Assembly (NCBI GenBank): GCA_905187695.1
Contig: CAJJIY010000010.1
Location: 1-46,564, forward strand
DNA length: 46,564 bases
Direction of reading: 5' to 3'
Origin: an uncultured Eubacteriales bacterium
GTDB taxonomy: Bacteria > Bacillota > Clostridia > Oscillospirales > CAG-272
Both the position numbers and the translations under genes were made by a program. Positions 9,209-16,975 of this stretch are shown one piece after another; within the stretch, counting starts at the first letter, position 1; the number at the start of each line of letters is the position of its first letter. The notes beneath the pieces are model-generated. The model searched no databases. It was not told where the DNA came from and saw only the letters and a program-made list of their open reading frames with translations.

Positions 9209-10252
9209 TCAATTCATAATATCGGAAAGTATTCTCACCGTGTGGGTAAGTCCCTCTTTTACCGTAAAAGTATCCCGATAACCAAGAGACTTTATTTTCC
9301 GGTTGTCAAGCGAAGAATTATCCATGGGATTGAAGTGCCGGAGATCCGCCTCATCCGGCTCTTTGATCTTCAGCTCTACCTGCCCGGCGGCCGCCAATAT
9401 CTCCGCCATCCGGCGAATACTGGTCACTTCATCGTGCCCGATATTATAAGATTCTCCCGTTTGTCCGCGCAACAGAGCAACGAGCATGGCCGCGGCACAA
9501 TCAAGGCAATAACAATAGGAGCGCCGCTGAAGCCCCACACTCTTCATTTCAAGTGGCTTTCCGGCCGCCGCGAGATAGGCAAACACGGAAGAAACCCGCT
9601 GATCCCGGGCGGATGCCGTGGGACCGTAAATATGCCCGGGGCGTACCATGACCGTATCCACGCCGTATTCCGAAGAATAAGACCGGCAAAGCACCTCGCT
9701 GGCTCTTTTGGCTTCCGGATAAGACGCACGGGTCTGATTGATATCTACCGAGCCGAACCGGCTTTCCTCAAACGCATCCGGTGTACTCTTTATGCCGTAT
9801 ACCTCACTGGAAGAGATATACAGCATTCTTTTTGTTTTGTGTGTCCGGGCGTATTCAAGCAGATTCAGCACGCCGTTAAAATTGGAGAGCATGGTCTCGA
9901 CCGGCCTTGAAACATACAGCTCCGGAGAGGCAAGCCCCGCGCCGTGAAGGATAAAATCCGGATGCACATCCATTTCCAACGGTTTGGTAGCGTCATACGC
10001 CACATAGGTAACGCACGGGAGGCCGCCGTAACGGGCCGCAAAGCCCTCCCGGTTGATGTCGGCAATAAACACCCGGATATCTGCCTTGTGTTTTTCATTA
10101 TACATCCAAAACAGATCGGCAACTGCTGAACAGATCAGCCCCAATCCGCCGGTCACCAGAATGCGGGCGCCGTTCAAAGGCGAAAGATCCAGATTTCCGA
10201 TGACCTTTTCCAGATCTTCCAGATATAGTTTACTAGTCAGTATTTTTTTCAT
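9209..10252 (-). CDS. NAD-dependent epimerase/dehydratase (extended SDR)
   Basis: A 347-aa extended SDR. ILVTGGLGLICSAVADLF is a variant glycine-rich loop (GxxGxIC instead of GxxGxIG), YISSSEVYG holds the catalytic serine, and YPEAK is the YxxxK motif, followed by RPGHIYGP. The substrate is a sugar or sugar-nucleotide; the exact reaction is not readable. The gene is translationally coupled to the cytidylyltransferase gene: ATG 10252 and stop TGA 10251-10249 share ATGA. That coupling, with LicD next, suggests it shapes a CDP-linked sugar or alditol. A GTG at 10264 is an alternative start. Confidence 0.8.
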   Translation of the reverse strand: MKKILTSKLYLEDLEKVIGNLDLSPLNGARILVTGGLGLICSAVADLFWMYNEKHKADIRVFIADINREGFAARYGGLPCVTYVAYDATKPLEMDVHPDFILHGAGLASPELYVSRPVETMLSNFNGVLNLLEYARTHKTKRMLYISSSEVYGIKSTPDAFEESRFGSVDINQTRASYPEAKRASEVLCRSYSSEYGVDTVMVRPGHIYGPTASARDQRVSSVFAYLAAAGKPLEMKSVGLQRRSYCYCLDCAAAMLVALLRGQTGESYNIGHDEVTSIRRMAEILAAAGQVELKIKEPDEADLRHFNPMDNSSLDNRKIKSLGYRDTFTVKEGLTHTVRILSDIMN

Positions 10253-10965
10253 TTTTTGATCCACTCATCATTCCGGGCATTCAGCAACGCTTTGAATATC
10301 TCAATATCCTCCGCCGTTGTGATCTTGATGTTTTTTTCCGAACCCTTGGAGAAGAAGGTAGTATACCCATATGTCTGCATCAAAGAACAGGAAGCCACGG
10401 CGTTCGTCACACCGTCTTTTACAGCCTGACAATGAACCTTCCACAATTCACTGAAACGATAGGCCTGCGGCGTTTGCGTGCGCCACAGTTCTTCTCTTTT
10501 CAAGACCTTGTCCGAGGTCTCCCCGTTCTCGGAAGCAAACACCACTTCCACCGTGGGAATCACCGTCACAGCCGATCCGAAACGCTGCTGTTTAATGAGG
10601 TTATCTGTAATGATATCCTGGGAAACCATCGGCCTGTTTCCGTCGTGAATGACCACGACGATATCAGATTCACCGTGATCCTCATAAACGGCACGCAATC
10701 CGTTATAAATGGATTTCTGTCCGGTCTCACCGCCGATAACGATCTTCTTGAGTTTTGTAATATTGAACTGCTTTGCGTAAGCTTCCAACACCATTTCCCA
10801 GCCCTGAAGGCAGGCCACATAGATCTCGTCGATACTGGGGTGTCTTTGAAATGCCTCCAGCGTGTATATGATAATGGGTTTGTTCTGGACGGTAATAAAC
10901 TGCTTGGGCAGATCCTGGTGTGTTCTTGCCCCTGTTCCGCCCGCTGTCAGAATAGCGATATTCAT
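10249..10965 (-). CDS. IspD/TarI-like cytidylyltransferase
   Basis: A 238-aa nucleotidyltransferase of the IspD/TarI family. MNIAILTAGGTGARTHQDLP and KQF form the CTP-binding loop; GGETGQKSIYNGL, VVVIHDGNRP and RTQTPQAY are the other family motifs. It would join CTP to a polyol or sugar phosphate (ribitol 5-phosphate in TarI, methylerythritol phosphate in IspD). The position between LicD and an SDR argues for a CDP-alditol used in polysaccharide decoration rather than isoprenoid synthesis. One oddity is TH where TarI and IspD usually have R-M. A purine-rich AAAGGG region precedes ATG 10965. Confidence 0.85.
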   Translation of the reverse strand: MNIAILTAGGTGARTHQDLPKQFITVQNKPIIIYTLEAFQRHPSIDEIYVACLQGWEMVLEAYAKQFNITKLKKIVIGGETGQKSIYNGLRAVYEDHGESDIVVVIHDGNRPMVSQDIITDNLIKQQRFGSAVTVIPTVEVVFASENGETSDKVLKREELWRTQTPQAYRFSELWKVHCQAVKDGVTNAVASCSLMQTYGYTTFFSKGSEKNIKITTAEDIEIFKALLNARNDEWIKK

Positions 10966-10992
10966 TTCCTTTTCCCTTTCTTTTCCCGCCGG

Positions 10993-11832
10993 TCATTCGG
11001 ACGCTTTATAGTAAGCGTCAAAGGTATGATGGGTAACGCGCTTTTCCGGGGGCGGCAATTTCATGTAATCGCCGTAAATGCTTTTCAGATAAGTTTCCTT
11101 GTCCCGGATCGCGCAGAAACGCTCGCCTTCAAAATCGGTCATTTCAAACTCCGAATAAACGGTCTTTGGCAGAATTTCCTTCAGGCGATAACTACCGCAT
11201 ACCGTGCCGGCATATCCGGATTTTTCAAAATCTTCCGGGGGATAGGCAGCCTGAATCCGGCCGATCAGTTTTAACGGATTGGCAAACCGGCTCAGCAAAA
11301 AGAAGGCAAACCGGATGGGTTCATACACGAAAGAATGAGTTTTACTTCTGAAAAAGCGCTTCCAGTTATATGCCACCAGCAATTCTCGCTTGAAACGGGT
11401 TTTGCCGAAGCGTTTTTTGGCCTCTTCGTAGGTGTCGCCCAGTCCGTCGATGGGGAAAACATCCACACTAACGCCCAAGGGAAGGCGGCCCCGGTTGCTG
11501 TTGATTTCACGGATAACCGTATCCGGGTTGACCGCTTTGGCAAACAGATATCCGTATTTCGGCTCGGTTTCACTTGAAACAAGACGAAACGGCGTTTGAT
11601 TTTCTTTACAGTAAGCAATAAAACGGTTATAATCCGGACGCGGCATAAAAATATCAATATCATCATCCCATGGGATAAATCCCCCATGACGGACCGCACC
11701 CAGCAAAGTGCCTCCGCAAAGCGAATAGCGGATTGCTTCTTTTTGACAGATCGCGTGAATCTGCCGCAGAATTCCCAACTCGATTTTTTTCAGGTTCGCA
11801 AGGTCAATTTCTTTGCCCCATGTATCGCTCAT
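10993..11832 (-). CDS. LicD-family phosphotransferase
   Basis: A 279-aa protein with the complete LicD signature near residues 35-60: LCGGTLLGAVRHGGFIPWDD then DIDIFMPR, with the metal-binding D-D-D-I-D. Family members move phosphocholine or alditol phosphate (CDP-linked) onto glycans; the animal members fukutin and FKRP move ribitol 5-phosphate from CDP-ribitol. With a cytidylyltransferase gene 27 bp downstream, transfer of a CDP-activated polyol phosphate to the repeat unit is inferred. No choline kinase or transporter gene accompanies it, which weakens a phosphocholine role. An AAAGGA box lies upstream of ATG 11832. Confidence 0.88.
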   Translation of the reverse strand: MSDTWGKEIDLANLKKIELGILRQIHAICQKEAIRYSLCGGTLLGAVRHGGFIPWDDDIDIFMPRPDYNRFIAYCKENQTPFRLVSSETEPKYGYLFAKAVNPDTVIREINSNRGRLPLGVSVDVFPIDGLGDTYEEAKKRFGKTRFKRELLVAYNWKRFFRSKTHSFVYEPIRFAFFLLSRFANPLKLIGRIQAAYPPEDFEKSGYAGTVCGSYRLKEILPKTVYSEFEMTDFEGERFCAIRDKETYLKSIYGDYMKLPPPEKRVTHHTFDAYYKASE

Positions 11833-11867
11833 TTGATAGTCCTTTATTATTTCCGGCAGTCATGCCG

Positions 11868-12701
11868 TTATTTTTGCTTTCTGGCAAATGTCCGGAACAC
11901 CCATCCGCGCATGCGGTTTGGCAGACAGCACTGTACGATCCACCGCTTTGTCACATTGCCCGCATAGGTCAGGCTGCTAATCATCTTGTGTTCCAGCATA
12001 AATTTCTGAAGATATTTTTCGCTTTGGAAATAGCGTTTTCCGCCGCGCCGGGCGTACAGATTGGAGCCGGTTCTGACATTGACCAACACCGTTCCCGTGT
12101 TGGCGAATGTAGCCCCGGCCAGTTGCATCCGGATCCACAGATAATAATCTTCGTTGAAATGCAGATCCAGATAGCCGCCCGCCGACAGAACCGCGCTTTT
12201 TTTATACATCACGGTCATATGGTTGAACGGACAACGCTTTTTCAGATAGGCCCGGATGTCGGCCGGATCGGTCGGCACTCTCCGGTATGCAACAATATTT
12301 TTTTCTTCTCCGATAAACTCCGAAATGTCACCGCCGACAACATCCGGCGCGGAATCTTTTTCAAAATAAACCACCTGTTTTTCAAAGCGTGTAGGAAGAG
12401 AAACATCGTCACTGTCCATCCGTGCAACCAGTTCGAAGTCTGCATTTTCAAGCGCCAGTTTCAATGCGTTTCCAAGCCCCCGGTTCTCCGGCAGGCGAAT
12501 GATTTTGAAAATACCGTATTTTTTCTGATATTTTTCAATCACCGCGTCCAATTCCGCGCGGAGCGGCCCGTCTGCCACCAATACGATCTGAGAAGGTTTC
12601 AGGGTCTGCTCATCCGTAATACTGGAAAGAGCCCGATCAAAGAAAACGGGGTCGTCTTTTCCGTAAACCGACATCGCCACCGAAAAATCCATTTTTGTCA
12701 C
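11868..12701 (-). CDS. family 2 glycosyltransferase (AmsE-like)
   Basis: A 277-aa GT2. FSVAMSVYGKDDPVFFDRAL opens the GT-A fold, IVLVADGPL follows, and LVARMDSDDVSLP near residue 90 is the metal motif; FNEDYYLWIRM is the acidic acceptor motif typical of amylovoran-type transferases. It is predicted to extend the lipid-linked repeat unit. The GTG at 12701 follows GGAG with 5-nt spacing and overlaps the preceding stop (GTGA); an ATG at 12692 has a poor 14-nt spacing. Confidence 0.87.
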   Translation of the reverse strand: MTKMDFSVAMSVYGKDDPVFFDRALSSITDEQTLKPSQIVLVADGPLRAELDAVIEKYQKKYGIFKIIRLPENRGLGNALKLALENADFELVARMDSDDVSLPTRFEKQVVYFEKDSAPDVVGGDISEFIGEEKNIVAYRRVPTDPADIRAYLKKRCPFNHMTVMYKKSAVLSAGGYLDLHFNEDYYLWIRMQLAGATFANTGTVLVNVRTGSNLYARRGGKRYFQSEKYLQKFMLEHKMISSLTYAGNVTKRWIVQCCLPNRMRGWVFRTFARKQK

Positions 12702-13549
12702 CTTTTCTCCTCTGTTGCATTTTTTGCACGGCAGATGGTTTCCATTTTCAGCACTGCATTTACTTTATGCACAGGTCTTATGCTGTCCAGTTTGCAAAGC
12801 AACCGGCGAAAAGGATAAAGCAGCCGGACAATCCACCGGATCTTCGGATTATAGGCAATATGCAAACGGCAATATGCTTTCCGGAATCCGAAATATTTTT
12901 GCAGATAGTCCTGGAAGGCGGTTTCGTGATTGATATTTCGCTCGCCGTCGCAAAGAATACCACCGTTTTTCAAGAAGTCCGAATAACAGTCCAGCGCCTT
13001 TTCGACCAGCGCCGCATTAACCCCATACTTTTCAAAGGCGGGATCCGTTTTCAGAACATTAAAAGAAACAAAATTCCGATCTTTTTCAACCAGAAGCGCA
13101 TAACCGGACAATGCCCCTGTCTCTCTTGAAAAAGCACCTAAAACCAGCGTCCCTTTGCCCCATGTTTCCGTCTGTGCAAAGAAAGATTCTTTGTTTACGG
13201 TCGGCCGGTATTTTGAGGGATAAGCAGAAAAAGCAGCTACCTGAACCCGGTAAAGCGCCTCTTTGCAGTCCCGCGGATCGAGGATCCGGACTTCAAAATT
13301 CTTTTGGCCTTTATTGATTTCATATCTTCTTTTGGCTTTCAGCGCGGCCGGATCAAACGGGGTGTCTTTAATAACATACCACCACTGGCTTTCGCAATCG
13401 CAGTCAAAATCAGTGGTCCATCTGGCCAAAAGCGGCCGCTCTCCCTCCGCTTTCCAGATGGTTCCGTCCTCAACGGGAGACAAGTCCACTCCGGACAAGG
13501 GCGAGCCTTCCGGAATGGCCGCATGATTGTAAAATCTCCATCCCTGCAT
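12698..13549 (-). CDS. GNAT/FemAB-like acyltransferase
   Basis: A 283-aa protein. The stretch KAKRRYEINKGQ near residue 95 resembles the helix found in FemAB-like and Acetyltransf_6 proteins. The second half (TLVLGAFSRETGALSGYALL, then FEKYGVNAALVEKAL) reads as a GNAT core. It probably acylates or aminoacylates a sugar of the polysaccharide; donor and acceptor are unknown. ATG 13549 lies 1 bp behind the sugar transferase stop, with a GGGGGTG box 4 nt away. An N-terminal extension to 13609 would lie inside the preceding gene and is rejected. Confidence 0.65.
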   Translation of the reverse strand: MQGWRFYNHAAIPEGSPLSGVDLSPVEDGTIWKAEGERPLLARWTTDFDCDCESQWWYVIKDTPFDPAALKAKRRYEINKGQKNFEVRILDPRDCKEALYRVQVAAFSAYPSKYRPTVNKESFFAQTETWGKGTLVLGAFSRETGALSGYALLVEKDRNFVSFNVLKTDPAFEKYGVNAALVEKALDCYSDFLKNGGILCDGERNINHETAFQDYLQKYFGFRKAYCRLHIAYNPKIRWIVRLLYPFRRLLCKLDSIRPVHKVNAVLKMETICRAKNATEEKR

Positions 13550-13550
13550 T

Positions 13551-14246
13551 TTACACCCCCAGCAATTCCTTTGCCTCTTGCTGTTTTTCACGGTATTCAC
13601 CGGAATCAATCTTGCCTTCCCGCATCAGCCAGTCGCCGAGATCAATGTCGGACGCGGTACCGTCCCGCACCGTGTCCGCTCTTTTGAAAACTTTTACCAC
13701 AGTTTTCAGCAAAATGGCAATATCGCCCCGGGCAGTGATGCCTTTTTCTATGTAGGCAAGGTCATACTCAAATTTTTGTTCCCAGGTAATATTGTTCCGG
13801 CCGTTAATCTGCGCCAATCCCGTCAGTCCGGGACGGACCTCATGGCGGCGGCGCTGTCTTGCGGTCATGAAAACCATGTCCCGCACCAGTTGCGGACGCG
13901 GCCCGACCAGCGCAAGATCGCCTTTCAGAACATTCAAAAGAGACGGCAATTCGTCCAACGAGGTGCTCCGAAGAAAGCGGCCGTATCCGTTCAGACGCGC
14001 GGCGTCCGGAAGCAGGCGGCCTTCCCTGTCTTTTTTATTACTCATGGTCCTGAACTTGAAAAGATAAAAAATTTTCTCCTTGCCATCCTCGCCTTTTTTA
14101 CCGGGGCGGGGCTGAACAAAAAACGGATTTCCTCTCATGGCAAGCGAACCGGTCACACTCAAAATCAAAAAAAGCGGCAATAAAAGGAGCAACGCCATCA
14201 GCGAAAACCAAAAATCAAAGAATCTTTTAAAATACTTTGCGTACAT
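13551..14246 (-). CDS. initiating phosphoglycosyl transferase (PglC-like bacterial sugar transferase)
   Basis: A 231-aa monotopic phosphoglycosyl transferase. An N-terminal re-entrant hydrophobic helix (about residues 5-32) precedes FYLFKFRTMSNKKDREG, STSLDELPSLLNVLKGD (the catalytic D-E pair), LVGPRPQL and RPGLTGLAQINGRN. It moves a sugar 1-phosphate from a UDP-sugar to undecaprenyl phosphate, starting repeat-unit assembly. Residues 195-231 form an extra C-terminal tail. The aminotransferase gene just upstream suggests that a 4-amino-4,6-dideoxy sugar could be the first sugar, as for PglC. ATG 14246 follows AAGGAG with 6-8 nt spacing; an upstream TTG at 14264 is less likely. Confidence 0.9.
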   Translation of the reverse strand: MYAKYFKRFFDFWFSLMALLLLLPLFLILSVTGSLAMRGNPFFVQPRPGKKGEDGKEKIFYLFKFRTMSNKKDREGRLLPDAARLNGYGRFLRSTSLDELPSLLNVLKGDLALVGPRPQLVRDMVFMTARQRRRHEVRPGLTGLAQINGRNNITWEQKFEYDLAYIEKGITARGDIAILLKTVVKVFKRADTVRDGTASDIDLGDWLMREGKIDSGEYREKQQEAKELLGV

Positions 14247-14260
14247 TCCGCGCTCCTTTG

Positions 14261-15535
14261 TCAATCAAAGCAACGGCGAATCACTTCAATCACCCAATCC
14301 TGTTCCTGCGCAGTCATTTTATTGTCACTCGGCAGACAGCACCCACGCGCAAAAATATCCGCACCGACATCCGAAACGCCGCCGGCAATATAGGCATTTG
14401 TGCGGCAACGGAGCGTCCCCTCTCTGCCAATCGCCTCATGCATACGGTACATCGGTTGCATGTGCATGGGTTTCCAGATCGGCCGGCCCTCTGCATTGAC
14501 GGAAGCAATAGCCTCCAGGATCTCGGTCGGGCAGGTTTTGCCCTTTTCCCCAATGTAAAGCGCCCCGGCATCGTCCCTGACCTGACGGCACATATAGTCC
14601 CGATCGATAATCAGTGCCGACAGCCAGTAGTTCGGCTCGCTGTCCGGCAGGATGGGATTCATCCGGACGGGCAAATCCTTTAGTCCGTCGCGGTAGCGCT
14701 CGTAAACCGCCTTTTTTTGCGCGATATGTTCCCCAAGATGCGGATACTGACCGCGGATTACGCCGGCCACCACATTGCTCATCCGATAGTTATAGCCAAC
14801 CTCTTCGTGTTGGTACCACGGGGCGTTCTCCCGCGCCTGCGTGGACCACTTGCGCGCTTTATTGGCCACCTCGATATCATTCGTCAGGAGGCAGCCGCCG
14901 GCCGAGCCGGTAATGATCTTGTTTCCGTTATAACTGACGGCGGCATAATCCCCGAACGAACCGCATTGCCGGCCGTGCAGCGTGGCACCCATCGCCTCTG
15001 CCGCATCCTCGATAAGGATTGCGCCGTGCGCTTTGCAGATTTCCCCGATTTCATCTATCTTCCCGGGAAAACCATACAAGTGAGCCATGACAACCAGTCT
15101 CACATCCGGGTATAACTCAAACGCTTTGGCAAGTGACACCGGATCCATATTCCATGTTTCGGCTTCGGTATCAATAAATACCGGAACGCCGCCCTCATAG
15201 ACCACGGGATTGAGCGTGGCATCAAAAGTCATATCGGAGCAAAAGACACGCCGCCCCGCAAGAGCCCCGCAACCAATGGGGGGCTTTCCGTACAATCGCT
15301 CTGCCGCAGAACGGACGCTCAGATGAAGTGCGGCAGTGCAACAGGAAAGTGCCACCGCATATTTCATTCCCGCCTGCTTTGCGGCAATGCGTTCCACTTC
15401 ATTGATATTCTCTCCCACCGTAGACATCCAGTTTGTTTCATATGCCTGGGTCATGTACCGGAGTTCTTCCCCGTGCATGGTTGGGGATGCAAGCCAGATT
15501 TTTTTCTCAAAGGGTTTTACGGACGCAGTGTACAT
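14261..15535 (-). CDS. DegT/DnrJ/EryC1/StrS-family sugar aminotransferase
   Basis: A 424-aa PLP-dependent aminotransferase. Near the N-terminus KIWLASPTMHGEELRYM matches the opening of PglE/DegT enzymes. LIEDAAEAMGATLHGRQCG holds the cofactor-binding aspartate, and SYNGNKIITG holds the PLP lysine. It would turn a nucleotide 4-keto-6-deoxy sugar into the 4-amino sugar. The 4-keto substrate could come from a dehydratase elsewhere; the CapE product is the only one made in this operon. It is the first gene of the operon. ATG 15535 follows GGAGAGGA at good spacing; an extension to 15616 would leave almost no 5' leader after the promoter and is rejected. Confidence 0.9.
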   Translation of the reverse strand: MYTASVKPFEKKIWLASPTMHGEELRYMTQAYETNWMSTVGENINEVERIAAKQAGMKYAVALSCCTAALHLSVRSAAERLYGKPPIGCGALAGRRVFCSDMTFDATLNPVVYEGGVPVFIDTEAETWNMDPVSLAKAFELYPDVRLVVMAHLYGFPGKIDEIGEICKAHGAILIEDAAEAMGATLHGRQCGSFGDYAAVSYNGNKIITGSAGGCLLTNDIEVANKARKWSTQARENAPWYQHEEVGYNYRMSNVVAGVIRGQYPHLGEHIAQKKAVYERYRDGLKDLPVRMNPILPDSEPNYWLSALIIDRDYMCRQVRDDAGALYIGEKGKTCPTEILEAIASVNAEGRPIWKPMHMQPMYRMHEAIGREGTLRCRTNAYIAGGVSDVGADIFARGCCLPSDNKMTAQEQDWVIEVIRRCFD

Positions 15536-15629
15536 TGCTTTATCCTCTCCGATTCGTTGGCCGGTGTATGCCGGCGTCTTTTTGTCGCCGCAAATTTGCT
15601 TCATACATAAAAACATATTATTCTATCAT

Positions 15630-15658
15630 ATCATAGCATATATCAATATTTTTGTCAA
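15630..15658 (-). promoter_or_regulatory. sigma-A promoter of the polysaccharide operon
   Basis: On the minus strand TTGACA (15658-15653), a 17-bp spacer and TATGAT (15635-15630). Transcription would start near 15623, giving a leader of about 90 nt before the aminotransferase ATG at 15535. No other comparably strong promoter was seen down to 1297, so the 14 genes probably form one operon. Confidence 0.85.
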
Positions 15659-15701
15659 GAGATTTGGCCTGTTAATATCCGAGCAAAGATGAAATATCAG
15701 G

Positions 15702-15743
15702 AAAAAGAAAAATCCGGTCGCCATTCGGGTCGGGCGACCGGAT
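15702..15743 (-). terminator. intrinsic terminator after the exonuclease gene
   Basis: On the minus strand an 11-bp perfect GC-rich stem (arms 15743-15733 and 15722-15712, 10-nt loop) is followed by a T-rich tract (TTTTCTTTTT). It lies 8 bp after the exonuclease stop and insulates that operon from the polysaccharide promoter. Confidence 0.9.
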
Positions 15744-15751
15744 CTTGAATA

Positions 15752-16963
15752 TCAGACCGGAACGGAGGGGGTGCTTTGATCCGCGAAACCGTCCACGGTC
15801 TCGCTTTTTTCCTCCGGATCGGTCCCGGCTGCAGCCGATTCCCGGAGATCATCCTGCTCTTCCGGCTCCTCCAGATGGGACAAATCCATTTTCGGTTTTC
15901 TCGAAAGGCGCACCTCGCTGGTCTCCAGCGTCTCGAAAAGTACCTTAATGGGATAAATTTCAACCTCTTCACCGGCCGCCTGCCGCTCTTTGAACATAGC
16001 CAGACGGCTGTCGCCCTCCTCGGAACCGTAGGTGTAAAGCACATCCGCCTCGGCGCTTTTCAGCGTATAGCGCCCTCCCGCATTGACAATCATCTGCGTG
16101 AGGTAAAGCATCTCGTTAAAATGATAACGCTGATACGAAAGACTGACCGTCACGGTATGCCCCGTCAGCATCGGCGGTTTACGGGTCTTTTTCGGAGTCA
16201 GTCCGGCAAGATAGCGAACAAAAAGCTCCGCGTTGTGCGAACCGCGCTCCATAAGATTATCGGGGTCGGCCACCAATTCTTCGGCGGCCGCCGCTGTCCT
16301 GGCCTTTTTCCCCTTCCCGCCGCGGTGGCGTTTCTTCCGTCCGCCTTCCGGTTCGGGTTTTTTCCAGCTGTACTCCGTCACAAATTCATGCGTTTCACCG
16401 CCGCATTCCGGGTACATCTCCAGAATTTCGGGAAGATTCTTGCCGTGATAAGCGGCAATCGCCTTTAAAATCAACATCGTATTATAGGCATCCTCGTCGG
16501 AGCGATGAAGGTTTTCCGGTTCAATGCCGCACCAGGAAAGAAGCGAGTCCTCCAGATTTTTGGCCGTATTGTTCTCGGGCTGCCGGGCATAAATCTGCTG
16601 AACATCATAAAAACGGTACGAAAACGGCGTCAGACCATAGCGTTTGCAATCGTCCTGCAGGAAATGCACATCGTTGGTCACAGCATAACCGATGACGGTG
16701 GTATCCGGATCCTCAAAAAGCGCCTTGAAAAATTCATAAAAATCCGGGAAAGGCGGCAGATTGGAAAAGATCGAGGTCGGATAGGCCATCATTTTTTTGG
16801 CGACATACCAATCAAAGCGGTCGCGCGGATTGATCAGCACATCTTCTTTTTCGTGGAGAATTTCAAAATTTTCATCGGTCACTACATAACCAAGACTGAA
16901 AATTTTGGCCGAATTGCCATAGCAATTGGCACATTCAATATCAAAAAACAGGTATTTCTTCAT
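15752..16963 (-). CDS. DEDDh exonuclease with C-terminal BRCT-like domain
   Basis: A 403-aa protein. Residues 1-170 are a DnaQ-like 3'-5' exonuclease domain: FFDIECANCYG (motif I D-x-E), GYAVTNDVHFL (motif II) and HRSDEDAYNT (motif III H and D). A basic low-complexity linker (about 200-235, rich in K, R and G) follows. Residues 260-340, with GHTVTVSLSYQ and VNAGGRYTLKSAEADVLYTY, look like a BRCT domain. The C-terminus is acidic. A role in DNA repair or end-trimming is inferred. It is cotranscribed with the glycerol-1-phosphate dehydrogenase gene (12-bp gap), with no obvious functional link. AAGGGAG precedes ATG 16963. Confidence 0.8.
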   Translation of the reverse strand: MKKYLFFDIECANCYGNSAKIFSLGYVVTDENFEILHEKEDVLINPRDRFDWYVAKKMMAYPTSIFSNLPPFPDFYEFFKALFEDPDTTVIGYAVTNDVHFLQDDCKRYGLTPFSYRFYDVQQIYARQPENNTAKNLEDSLLSWCGIEPENLHRSDEDAYNTMLILKAIAAYHGKNLPEILEMYPECGGETHEFVTEYSWKKPEPEGGRKKRHRGGKGKKARTAAAAEELVADPDNLMERGSHNAELFVRYLAGLTPKKTRKPPMLTGHTVTVSLSYQRYHFNEMLYLTQMIVNAGGRYTLKSAEADVLYTYGSEEGDSRLAMFKERQAAGEEVEIYPIKVLFETLETSEVRLSRKPKMDLSHLEEPEEQDDLRESAAAGTDPEEKSETVDGFADQSTPSVPV

Positions 16964-16975
16964 GCAGACTCCCTT

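Noticed and set aside
10249..10965. Assignment as housekeeping ispD
   Set aside because: The gene sits inside a glycan operon between LicD and an SDR; other housekeeping isoprenoid genes such as ispF are absent. Family level only is called.
11733..12818. A 361-codon plus-strand open frame opposite the GT2 gene
   Set aside because: Antisense to a GT2 with all its motifs; composition typical of a shadow frame.
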